Below, one piece after another: positions 1 to 7,012 of a DNA stretch of 9,263 nucleotides (positions are counted from its first letter, which is position 1; every line of letters starts with the position of its first letter). Below the pieces are notes generated by a model. It did no database searches. It had not been told where the DNA came from and saw nothing but the letters and a program-made list of their open reading frames with translations. The stretch is from Lentisphaeria bacterium UBA1732. Lineage in GTDB: Bacteria; Verrucomicrobiota; Lentisphaeria; Victivallales; UBA1829. Made by a program: the position numbers and the translations under genes. The stretch lies in NCBI GenBank assembly GCA_002315855.1, contig DCIG01000052.1, forward strand, positions 1-9,263, read 5' to 3'.

Positions 1-240
1 GCCCATGCCGCCGCCGAAGCCGCCCTGACCCTGGCCCTGACCTTGACGACGCTGTCCGCGCTGACCTTGTGCGCCAGCGGGACGCTGACCCATACCGGGA
101 TTGGCGGGCTGAGTCTCAACCTGTTCAGTTGCAGGGGCAACTGCGGTTTCAGCCGTGGATTTTTCACTGTCCGTAGTCGTGCAGGAAGCGAGGAGAGCAA
201 GAACCATGCTGCTCAAAATCATTGTAGTTTTTTTGTTCAT
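1..240 (-). CDS. Gly/Gln-rich lipoprotein, 5' part only (runs off left edge)
   Basis: The frame is open from an ATG at 240 to the window edge, giving the first 80 residues. A Shine-Dalgarno-like AAGGA (249-253) lies 8 bases before the start. The N-terminus has two lysines, a hydrophobic stretch and a lipobox, LLASC, with Cys20 as the likely lipidated residue, so the product should be exported and membrane-anchored. Residues 21-45 are Thr/Ser/Ala/Glu-rich, like a linker. From about residue 46 the sequence turns into Gly, Gln and Arg (GQRGQRRQGQGQGQGGFGGG), resembling the Gly-rich loop in the preceding GH95 protein. The gene starts 44 bases after the GH95 stop on the same strand with no terminator between, so co-transcription is likely. 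The function cannot be told from this fragment: it could be a short low-complexity surface protein or the front of a larger enzyme. Confidence 0.8.
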   Translation of the reverse strand, partial: MNKKTTMILSSMVLALLASCTTTDSEKSTAETAVAPATEQVETQPANPGMGQRPAGAQGQRGQRRQGQGQGQGGFGGGMG

Positions 241-284
241 TGCAAGTTTCCTTTGAGTTGGAAGTTAATATCGTGATATTGAGA

Positions 285-3200
285 TTATTTGAAATCTGCG
301 GCAGTGAGAGTGACGGAGCCGGTCTTGCTGCTCAGGTCAATCGTTTTGCCATTGTAGCTGACAACAAACGGAACCTTCTTCAGGTCAGCAACAACTGCCT
401 TGGTAAGTTTGCCGTTTTCCCAGCTCAAATCGATGGTCGCGCCGCCGCGGGCCTTCAGACCCGTAATGCTTCCGGTGGCGATTGCATCGGGGAGAGCAGG
501 AAGCAGGTTGGCAACGGTCTTGCCGTCTTTGGTAACTTCATGAGACTGGAGAAGCATTTCTGCGATACCTGCTGCGCCGCCGAAGTTTCCGTCAATCTGG
601 AAAGGCGGATGCGCATCGAACATATTATTGTAGGTGCGGTCGGGGTGAATGAGGTTGCTGATGAGCTTCCAGGTGTGGTTGCCATCGCGCATACGAGCCC
701 AAAGGTTGATTTTCCAGCCCATACTCCAGCCGGTTGCATCATCGCCGCGTGCGACCAAGGATTTGCGGGCAGCCTGGAAGAGGTCTGTCTGATCGTAGTT
801 GATCACGTTTCCGGGGAAGATTGCGAAGAGGTGAGAGATATGACGATGCTTGTTGTTCGGATTGTCATCGCGGAGCTCATCCTGCCATTCCATCAGCTGA
901 CCCCAGGAACCGATTTTGAACGGCGGGAATTTCGCCATGGTATCGGTAAATTCTTTGCGGAGATCAGCATCGATGTTCAGGACTTTGGAGCTTTCGATTG
1001 CGGCATTGAACAGAGCATACAGAATGCCCGTGTCCATGGTCGGGGAGGCAACCAGCGGACCCTGTTCCGGAGAATAGGAGGGGTTTGTGACCAAAACGCC
1101 GTTGTGCTTGGGATCGGGGATGAGGAACTTGAGGTAGAATTTTGCGGCATCGCGGATGACCGGATAGTATTTCTTGAGTTCTTCCGTGTCGCGGGTGTAC
1201 TGGTAGTGTTCCCAGTAATGCAGGCAGAGCCATGCACCGCCCATGGGCCACATTCCGGTCGGAACGAGGTCAATCGGGCCGCACTGACGCCAAAGGTCAG
1301 TATTGTGGTGAGCGACCCAGCCGCCATTGTCGATCTGATACAGCTGTTTTGCGGCTTTTCGACCATTCGGGACCATGCTTTCGATCATTTCAAAGAGCGG
1401 TTCATGGCATTCGGAAAGGTTGGTGAGTTCCGCCGGCCAGTAGTTCATTTCGGCGTTGATGTTGATGGTGTATTTGCTTTCCCACGGGACGCTGACTTCT
1501 TCACTCCAGATACCCTGAAGGTTGGCAGGCTGTCCGCCCGGACGTGAGGAGGAGATCAGGAGATAGCGGCCGAACTGGAAGTAGAGAGCAGCCAGATTGG
1601 GATCCAGCGGCTTGCCCTGACGACGTTCGTTGAGGCGTTCGTTGGTCGGCAGATTATTGGAGGCTTTGCCGAAGTCAACGGAAACGCGGTTGAACAGGGA
1701 CTGATAATCTTTGATGTGTTTTGCCTTCAGAGCATTGTAATCAACACTCTGTGCAAAGGGAGCCATGACCTTGGCAACGCGCGCCGCCGGATCGGCGGAG
1801 ACATCTTCGTAATTGACATAGGAGGTGGCGATTGTGAGCAGAATCGTCACGGCGTTTGCCTTGGAAACGAGCATAACGCGGGAAGAACCGTCTGCACTCT
1901 TCGGACCTGCTTCGCACTTGCCGCCTTCATTGAAGACGCGAGCGCGAATTTCAAAATTGGTTTTGCCCTGAATGCCGTTCCATTCGATGGCACGGCCTTT
2001 CAGCACGATGTCGCGGCCTTCCACCTTTACATCGGGGTAATCCTGAGGAGTACCGATGGTGGTACTGAGGTCAATTGCGCCGGGCTTGTCTGCCGTGAGG
2101 CGGACAGCAATCACATGATCAGGATAGCTGGCGAGGTATTCGCGGGTGTATTTGATGCCGTTGCGGGTGAACGAAGTCGTCGCGATGGATTTGCCGATGT
2201 CGAGCTTCTGGATGTAGTCTGTGATGTCGCCGGAACCGGTGTTCTGGTCGAGGTCAAGCACGCCAGCCACGCTGAAAGGGAGTTCGGCGGTCGGTTTTGA
2301 GAGGAAGTTGCTCTGGGCAATCTGATTGGCTTTGTTTCCATTGCCGTCGAAGACCGCCTGACGGAGTTCCGCGAGTTTTTCAGCGGAAGCATTTTTGTTC
2401 AGATGGTCATACGGACCGCCTGCCCACAGGGTGCCTTCGTTCAGAATCATATATTCGTGTTCGGGACGACCCGCGATCATGCCGCCCATGTAACCGTTTC
2501 CAATCGGAGTCATGTCGGTCCACTGACCGGGGACATTGCGATACCACAGAGTCAGCGGTTCTTCCGGTGCGACCGTGGTGCCGGTAACGCGAGGCTGCTG
2601 TGCAGAAACTTTGTAAACGGGGACGTTTCCGGCGAGAATCTTGCCGCCCTGCTCGAAATCCCATGCGAAATCAGCTTTTGTCAGGTCGAGACCTTTGATT
2701 TCCGCTTCGGTGAGAGCACGGTTCCAAATACCGGATGCGAGAATATCGGGAGCTGTCGCCGGGTTTGCAGCTGCCTGAGGCTGACCGCCCTGAGGAGCAC
2801 CGCCGAAGCCGCCACGCTGACCGCCACGCTGACCGCCACCGAAACCGCCGCCGAAACCGCCGCCGAAACCGCCGCCGCGATTGCCGCCGCCGGCACCGCC
2901 AAACTGAAGCTGACGCCAGTTCGGCTGACCAATCACATTGCCGCCGCGACTGCTTGCAACTTTCTGTCCATCCACGTAGATTTCTGCGCGGTGTTCTTTG
3001 TTGCTTGCAACGATGACAAGTGTTTTCGGAGTGCCCGGGTTCTTGGAGAAATCAATGCTTCCCTGAGGGAGAGCAAGGTTGCTGTTCTGGATGCTGGTTG
3101 CACCGTTCTGTCCGGGACCGACTGAGAGAGAGAACCCATTGGAACCGGCTGTCTGGCGAACGAGTGTGCCGGACATGACAGAGCCGGTTGTTTTGACCTT

Positions 3201-3338
3201 GAAGGCAAGACTGATTTCGTGCGGTTCTTTCAGCAAACGCCCGTAGGGGGTTGCATAACTGTCGCCATCAGCCGCCGAGGCCGCGGAACATGCACACGCC
3301 GTGAGCGCGAGCATACAAAGGAGACGTTTCATCATCAT
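285..3338 (-). CDS. GH95 family glycosidase (alpha-L-fucosidase / alpha-L-galactosidase) with N-terminal LamG-like domain
   Basis: This 1017-residue exported enzyme should remove terminal alpha-L-fucose or alpha-L-galactose from polysaccharide side chains by an inverting mechanism. Residues 1-23 are a signal peptide; LTAC (Cys15) could alternatively be a short lipobox. Residues ~40-230 look like a LamG/concanavalin-type domain (AEIYVDGQKVASS, then GIWNRALTEAEI), interrupted by a Gly-rich loop at 147-188. The GH95 N-terminal beta domain follows from ~262 (LTLWYRNVPGQW, PIGNGYMGG, LNEGTLWAGGP). The (alpha/alpha)6 catalytic part holds YTININAEMNYWPAE (Asn626, Asn628), TNPSYSPE (Glu758, likely acid) and PPFQIDGNFGG (Asp916), matching the catalytic Asn/Glu/Asp set of Bifidobacterium AfcA. 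The usual LQGIWN is LQGIWS here. It is longer than typical GH95 because of the front domain. AAGGA at 3346-3350, 7 bases from the first of three consecutive ATGs, supports this start. Family is certain; fucose versus L-galactose preference is not readable. Confidence 0.95.
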   Translation of the reverse strand: MMMKRLLCMLALTACACSAASAADGDSYATPYGRLLKEPHEISLAFKVKTTGSVMSGTLVRQTAGSNGFSLSVGPGQNGATSIQNSNLALPQGSIDFSKNPGTPKTLVIVASNKEHRAEIYVDGQKVASSRGGNVIGQPNWRQLQFGGAGGGNRGGGFGGGFGGGFGGGQRGGQRGGFGGAPQGGQPQAAANPATAPDILASGIWNRALTEAEIKGLDLTKADFAWDFEQGGKILAGNVPVYKVSAQQPRVTGTTVAPEEPLTLWYRNVPGQWTDMTPIGNGYMGGMIAGRPEHEYMILNEGTLWAGGPYDHLNKNASAEKLAELRQAVFDGNGNKANQIAQSNFLSKPTAELPFSVAGVLDLDQNTGSGDITDYIQKLDIGKSIATTSFTRNGIKYTREYLASYPDHVIAVRLTADKPGAIDLSTTIGTPQDYPDVKVEGRDIVLKGRAIEWNGIQGKTNFEIRARVFNEGGKCEAGPKSADGSSRVMLVSKANAVTILLTIATSYVNYEDVSADPAARVAKVMAPFAQSVDYNALKAKHIKDYQSLFNRVSVDFGKASNNLPTNERLNERRQGKPLDPNLAALYFQFGRYLLISSSRPGGQPANLQGIWSEEVSVPWESKYTININAEMNYWPAELTNLSECHEPLFEMIESMVPNGRKAAKQLYQIDNGGWVAHHNTDLWRQCGPIDLVPTGMWPMGGAWLCLHYWEHYQYTRDTEELKKYYPVIRDAAKFYLKFLIPDPKHNGVLVTNPSYSPEQGPLVASPTMDTGILYALFNAAIESSKVLNIDADLRKEFTDTMAKFPPFKIGSWGQLMEWQDELRDDNPNNKHRHISHLFAIFPGNVINYDQTDLFQAARKSLVARGDDATGWSMGWKINLWARMRDGNHTWKLISNLIHPDRTYNNMFDAHPPFQIDGNFGGAAGIAEMLLQSHEVTKDGKTVANLLPALPDAIATGSITGLKARGGATIDLSWENGKLTKAVVADLKKVPFVVSYNGKTIDLSSKTGSVTLTAADFK
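2775..2900 (-). repeat. Gly-rich low-complexity loop encoded by 12-base tandem repeats
   Basis: Residues 147-188 of the GH95 protein are almost only Gly, Phe, Arg, Gln and Asn. The DNA contains a 12-base unit (CCGAAACCGCCG on the plus strand) in about three copies, encoding GGFG blocks. Next to it a second 12-base unit (GCTGACCGCCAC) occurs about twice, encoding RGGQ blocks. The units are multiples of three, so gain or loss of copies would keep the reading frame. The stretch falls inside the LamG-like domain, between YVDGQKVASS and the GIWNRALTEAEI strand. Confidence 0.85.
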
Positions 3339-3544
3339 AGATGTTTCCTTGATTCTTTCGTTCTTTAGTTTATGAAGGTTTTTTGTGTCTCAAAAAAATG
3401 ATACTGTGATAAAATACCAGTTTTTAATTCAAGATACAGCATAATTGCATTTTTTGAAATGGATTATCCCGTCATTCTGTTGGATTGTACTTCCAAAGAT
3501 GAACTGTTTGTGAAAATAATCAATAAAAATAAGAAAACTTCGCG

Positions 3545-3557
3545 AAATACTGTATTT
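3545..3557. promoter_or_regulatory. 13-base palindrome, possible operator
   Basis: AAATAC-T-GTATTT is a perfect inverted repeat with a one-base centre, midway between the divergent GH95 and AraC-type genes. It includes one of the ATACTGT copies in the region. Placement suits a regulator site, but a palindrome this short in AT-rich DNA could be chance. Confidence 0.3.
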
Positions 3558-3727
3558 TTATGGTTCTGATTTCCTGACGGGAAGACAGGTGCAGGTCTGA
3601 TGCACAACAGCAGAAAGGTAATGAAAGCAAACTCTTTTCACAAGGACAGATTTCATGATTATTTCAGGGTTATTTCGGAGAGGGCAGAGACCGAATGGAA
3701 TATTTTTTTGAAAATGCAGGAAAAAAC

Positions 3728-3756
3728 TTGTAATATTGTTTCACCTATACTATATT
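3728..3756 (+). promoter_or_regulatory. sigma70-like promoter of the AraC-family regulator
   Basis: TTGTAA (3728-3733) and TATATT (3751-3756) are separated by exactly 17 bases, close to the TTGACA/TATAAT consensus. The predicted transcript start is near 3763, about 37 bases before the ATG at 3800. Confidence 0.6.
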
Positions 3757-3799
3757 ATACTCAAACCCTATTGATAAAATGGAGTATAAGGTCAAATCC

Positions 3800-4657
3800 A
3801 TGTACACACTTTGCAAACACGTCAAGCCCCTTCCGCGACGATTTCAGTTTCTGCCGCAAGTTGATACGGTGGGAATCCTGCACAACAAAACGTATCGCAT
3901 CAAGTTTACGTTCGATACCTGTAATTTTTCCTTTATTCTGAACGGTAGAGGCGACTACATCTACAAGGGAAAGCACTACAAAATCAAAGCTCCGACCATG
4001 TTCATCCAGTATCCGGGGGCGGAACTTGAATATGGACCCGACCACAGCTGGGACGAGCTTTTCTTTATATTTGACGCCACCGATTTTGACTTTTTCCACA
4101 AGCTCGGTTTTCTTGATCCCGAAAACCCCGTGCTTGAACTCGGACGGAGCGCAAAATTGCTGAAGGACGTGGAAATTCTTCAGGATATTCTTGCACAGCC
4201 GAAGCCTTCCGCCGATCGGATCGATTTGATGTGCTACTACATTCTTCAGGAAACCATGATTCGGAGCAGTGAAACCGCGCTGGCGGATTCCCTGATTCCG
4301 CAAATCCGGGAACGTCTGACCTCTGATTTCGGGTCCGACTTCGACCTGAACCGCATGGCCGCCGAATTCGGCATGTCGCAGTCCACGCTCCGCCGCTACT
4401 GGCTGAAACACCATGGACCTGAAACTTTTTCCGAGTACCGTGCATCCTGCTTCCTGAGAGAAAGCTGCCGACTTCTCGTGGAGACCAATCATTCCATCAA
4501 ACAGGTTTCCGCTGAACTCGGATTGAGCGACCCATATTATTTCAGCCGCAGATTTCATGAGCTTTCCGGCGAGACTCCGACCGAGTATCGCAAGCGCAAC
4601 AGTTTTTCCGGCAAAAACGGGCTTGAGCTGGACAAAGAGTCATTGCCTACCAATTAA
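3800..4657 (+). CDS. AraC family transcriptional regulator
   Basis: This 285-residue cytoplasmic DNA-binding protein has the standard two-part AraC layout. The N-terminal half has cupin-like ligand-binding features (FSFILNGRGDYIYKGKHYKIKAPTM, then GAELEYGPDHSWDELFFIF). The C-terminal half has two helix-turn-helix motifs: about residues 185-203 (MAAEFGMSQSTLRRYW) and 232-264 (SIKQVSAELGLSDPYYFSRRF), ending in the family signature SGETPTEYR. I chose the ATG at 3800 because AAGG lies 8 bases upstream; the in-frame ATG at 3779 would add seven residues but has no Shine-Dalgarno sequence and only ~16 bases of predicted leader. The gene is divergent from GH95 and convergent with the xylanase block, so control of these glycosidases in response to a released sugar is the natural inference. 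The ligand is unknown. Confidence 0.93.
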   Translation: MYTLCKHVKPLPRRFQFLPQVDTVGILHNKTYRIKFTFDTCNFSFILNGRGDYIYKGKHYKIKAPTMFIQYPGAELEYGPDHSWDELFFIFDATDFDFFHKLGFLDPENPVLELGRSAKLLKDVEILQDILAQPKPSADRIDLMCYYILQETMIRSSETALADSLIPQIRERLTSDFGSDFDLNRMAAEFGMSQSTLRRYWLKHHGPETFSEYRASCFLRESCRLLVETNHSIKQVSAELGLSDPYYFSRRFHELSGETPTEYRKRNSFSGKNGLELDKESLPTN

Positions 4658-4731
4658 GGAAGAGTATCTCCATTCCGAATACACAGAGACACCCTGAAAC
4701 AGATTTCGATCTGAACTCAGATGACATGAAA

Positions 4732-4777
4732 AATCCCGGTTTTTCTCGTGGTGAGAAAGCACCGGGATTATTTTTTT
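4732..4777. terminator. Bidirectional intrinsic terminator between araC-type gene and GH51
   Basis: The outer stem AATCCCGGT (4732-4740) pairs perfectly with ACCGGGATT (4761-4769), and an inner stem TTTCTC/GAGAAA closes a five-base loop. On the plus strand the hairpin is followed by a run of seven T (4771-4777), ending the AraC-type transcript. On the minus strand it is followed by a shorter T-run, ending the GH51 transcript. Confidence 0.85.
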
Positions 4778-4847
4778 GATGTCTCAATCAGGACAAATTT
4801 GAAATCAGGTCTCGTTTCCTTTTACAGGGAAAACGAAAAAGACAGAT

Positions 4848-6905
4848 TTACTTCGTGTGGAGGCGCAGAACCGTCATGCTGTAAGGTGCAGCGGAGAACC
4901 TCATATCGGGTGAAGCCCCTGAGATTTCCTTCGATTCCACGACAGGCGTCATATCACTGAAATTTTCGGCAGTGAAGGTGATGAGCTGTGCTTTTTCACC
5001 GACTTTGACATCTTTGCCGAGGTCGAGTTTGAGTTCAACGGGACGCCCGGTCAGATTGCCGAATTTCACAATGACGTCGCCGGTCTTGTCATCGATGACG
5101 ACAGTGCCGCCCATGCGTTTCAGTTCGTAAGATGTGTCCACGCTGTAAGTCAGTTTTGTTTCTGCATACTTGCTGCCGCAGTTTTCAGCAAACATCTTAA
5201 GGATGTAATAGACGCTGGCTTTGTTGATGGAGCTGCGGTTGAACTGAATCATGGTCATTTGCCCATAGCCGAGAGAGGCGGAACGGATGAGCGACAGGGA
5301 GTAGGTGCCGCATTGGACAAGGTCGCCGTTGCGTTCCATCATGAGCTGATAGAGCCCGGTGGTGAGAGCTGCTTCAATTCCGCTGCTGAGCTTGGAAATG
5401 AAGTTAAATTCGCCGAGGAACACACGCGGTCCATTGCGGTCATAAGTATCGTAATAGTCCTGATTGTCATAGACCCATGAGGCGGGCTTGTAGTAGTGCT
5501 CGTCAACCATGTACATTTTGAGGTCGCGTGCGAGCTTCCATCCGAGGACGAAGTCCTGACCTCCGGTTACGTCATTGTAATCGTCATCCGCGCCGGGACC
5601 GGCATTCCCGACGAGTTTGATTTCAGGGTATTTCTCCTGAAGAGCCTTGCAGACCATGGTGAAGCGTTCTTCGTATTCGGGCGTGTAACGTTCTTCATTG
5701 CCGAGAGCGAGGTACTTCATATTGAACGGAGCCGGATGTCCGGCGGCGGCACGTTTTGCACCCCATTCGGAGTCCGCAGGTCCGTTTGCCCATTCTACGA
5801 GATGAAGGATGCTTTCCACATACTTCGGCATATCTTCCATGGGGACGTATTCGATTTTGCTCTGAAACTGACAGGACCCGCCGACAGGAACGACGGGAAG
5901 AGCTTCCGCTCCGATGTCTTCGCAAAACTGAAAATATTCGAAGTAGCCAAGTCCGCGCGTCTGGTGGTAGTGGCGCATATTGCGGAGAGGAACACGCGCC
6001 TCCAAGGGACCGATGGTTTCTTCCCAGCGATAGGCATTTGCAATGCTGTCGCCATGGATGACACAGCCGCCGGGGAAGCGGATGAAGGACGGATGCAAGT
6101 CGGCAATCGCCTGAGCAAGGTCCTTGCGAAGACCATTTTCGCGGCCTTTGAACGTGTCCTTCGGGAAAAGAGAAATCATGTCAAAATGATAGTCGCCCTT
6201 TGTCTGGGGGATGACCGACAGGGTGGCATTGTCGCAGTCGGCATTTGAGACGAGTTCGACGGTGATTTTTTCCCAGGTATTGGTTTTTTCGCGGTAGAAG
6301 TTGCCTTCAGCGAGCGTGTTGCCGTCCTGATCGGTCAGGGCAATATGGACATAGTGTTTGTTTCCCGTGCCAACATAGCGCATGAATGTGGAAAAACGAT
6401 ATGCCGCGCCGCGTTTGACGGGAATGCCGGGGTCGGGTTCCGCATCGAAAAAGCCGCCTGTACCTGGCGTATCCGAAGACGGACGGAAGCCGCCGAATCC
6501 GTTGTTTTGGAGGATGACGGTATTCGGAGTCTGAACGCGGAGAGAAATGTAATGAGGATTGTTCGCGTGAATCGGGTCTTTGGTTTCGATGGAAGCGGCC
6601 GTATAATTCTGAGGTGCAAGCACCTGCCATCCGGTCATGGCATTCCAGCCGTCTTTGTCCGCGGCGGTGTATTCGAAGTCGCGGTTTTCGATGAGTTCCG
6701 CATAGAGACCGCCATCCGCAGCGCGTCCGAGGTCTTCATAGAAGATGCCGACCTGATTTCCGAAGATGTTTTTGGTTTTGGCGAGGTCGGCGGAGATGAC
6801 GGCATGGATCGTGCCTGTCGTGTCGGGAATGGAAATGTCAGCGGAAGCGGCCGCAGCAACAAGCCCCGCGTCTGCTGCAGAAAGGTTTGTTTTCGACAAT
6901 TTCAT
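4848..6905 (-). CDS. GH51 alpha-L-arabinofuranosidase
   Basis: This 685-residue enzyme should remove terminal alpha-L-arabinofuranosyl groups from arabinoxylan, arabinan or their oligosaccharides by a retaining mechanism. The start of the family core is clear at 52-79 (VGIFYEDLGRAADGGLYAE, then NRDFEY). A beta-sandwich, carbohydrate-binding-like insertion covers about 80-250. The catalytic barrel follows: FIRFPGGC (274-281), YLALGNEERYTPEYE with Glu404 as acid/base, DEHYY (468-472), and VFLGEF with Glu499 as nucleophile. The arabinofuranosidase C-terminal beta domain ends near RFSAAPYSMTVLRL. AAAGG lies about 4-5 bases before the ATG. The N-terminus resembles a signal peptide (Lys2, Lys5, then AGLVAAAASA with cleavage possible at ASA-D), but Asp12 interrupts the hydrophobic core, so export is uncertain. 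It lies 107 bases after GH10, with a hairpin/T-run between. Confidence 0.95.
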   Translation of the reverse strand: MKLSKTNLSAADAGLVAAAASADISIPDTTGTIHAVISADLAKTKNIFGNQVGIFYEDLGRAADGGLYAELIENRDFEYTAADKDGWNAMTGWQVLAPQNYTAASIETKDPIHANNPHYISLRVQTPNTVILQNNGFGGFRPSSDTPGTGGFFDAEPDPGIPVKRGAAYRFSTFMRYVGTGNKHYVHIALTDQDGNTLAEGNFYREKTNTWEKITVELVSNADCDNATLSVIPQTKGDYHFDMISLFPKDTFKGRENGLRKDLAQAIADLHPSFIRFPGGCVIHGDSIANAYRWEETIGPLEARVPLRNMRHYHQTRGLGYFEYFQFCEDIGAEALPVVPVGGSCQFQSKIEYVPMEDMPKYVESILHLVEWANGPADSEWGAKRAAAGHPAPFNMKYLALGNEERYTPEYEERFTMVCKALQEKYPEIKLVGNAGPGADDDYNDVTGGQDFVLGWKLARDLKMYMVDEHYYKPASWVYDNQDYYDTYDRNGPRVFLGEFNFISKLSSGIEAALTTGLYQLMMERNGDLVQCGTYSLSLIRSASLGYGQMTMIQFNRSSINKASVYYILKMFAENCGSKYAETKLTYSVDTSYELKRMGGTVVIDDKTGDVIVKFGNLTGRPVELKLDLGKDVKVGEKAQLITFTAENFSDMTPVVESKEISGASPDMRFSAAPYSMTVLRLHTK

Positions 6906-6924
6906 TTTACCTTTGTTTTTGAAA

Positions 6925-6942
6925 GGTACCTGTCCCGGTACC
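6925..6942. promoter_or_regulatory. 18-base inverted repeat just upstream of GH51
   Basis: GGTACC-TGTCCC-GGTACC is a perfect 6-6-6 inverted repeat about 20 bases upstream of the GH51 start codon, next to its ribosome binding site. It could be a repressor or activator site, or a leader hairpin affecting translation. Its ACC-N6-GGT core recurs upstream of GH10. Confidence 0.35.
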
Positions 6943-6954
6943 GATTATGTTTCC

Positions 6955-6993
6955 GAAAAAGAAAAAGGAACCCCCTGCAAAGGAAGGTTCCTT
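6955..6993 (-). terminator. Hairpin with T-run after GH10 (terminator or attenuator)
   Basis: AAGGAACC (6965-6972) and GGTTCCTT (6986-6993) form an 8-bp stem with a 13-base loop. Read on the minus strand, the stem runs directly into TTTCTTTTT. It lies 20 bases beyond the GH10 stop and about 60 bases before the GH51 start. This is the pattern of an intrinsic terminator, probably partial if GH51 depends on read-through. Confidence 0.7.
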
Positions 6994-7012
6994 ATGAATA
7001 TCAGCTGAGGAC

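Larger units (their letters stand above)
3339..3778. promoter_or_regulatory. 440-base AT-rich divergent intergenic region between GH95 and araC-type gene
   Basis: No credible gene lies here. It is AT-rich compared with the flanking genes and must hold the control signals of both divergent genes. The araC promoter sits at its right end. For GH95 on the minus strand I find the ribosome binding site at 3346-3350 but no convincing promoter; TTGAGA followed 15 bases later by TAAACT is the best weak match. ATACTGT occurs at 3401-3407 and 3547-3553, and the near-inverse GATACAG at 3433-3439; these are candidate regulator half-sites only. Confidence 0.6.

Noticed and set aside
240..1547. 435-codon open frame on the plus strand
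   Set aside because: It lies antisense to the GH95 catalytic region, which has clear conserved motifs. The product has no recognisable domain; it follows from codon bias on the opposite strand.
2775..2900. CRISPR-like or mobile repeat array
   Set aside because: The repeats are short, adjacent, without spacers and in frame with the protein, so they are coding low-complexity sequence.
3600..3941. 113-codon plus-strand frame in the divergent intergenic region
   Set aside because: It overlaps the regulator start out of frame and spans its promoter, and the translation looks random.
3761..4558. 265-codon minus-strand frame opposite the AraC-type gene
   Set aside because: The plus strand carries both helix-turn-helix motifs and the family signature, so this is the mirror frame.
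5496..6248. 250-codon plus-strand frame inside GH51
   Set aside because: Antisense shadow of the GH51 catalytic barrel, with no credible ribosome binding site or motif.
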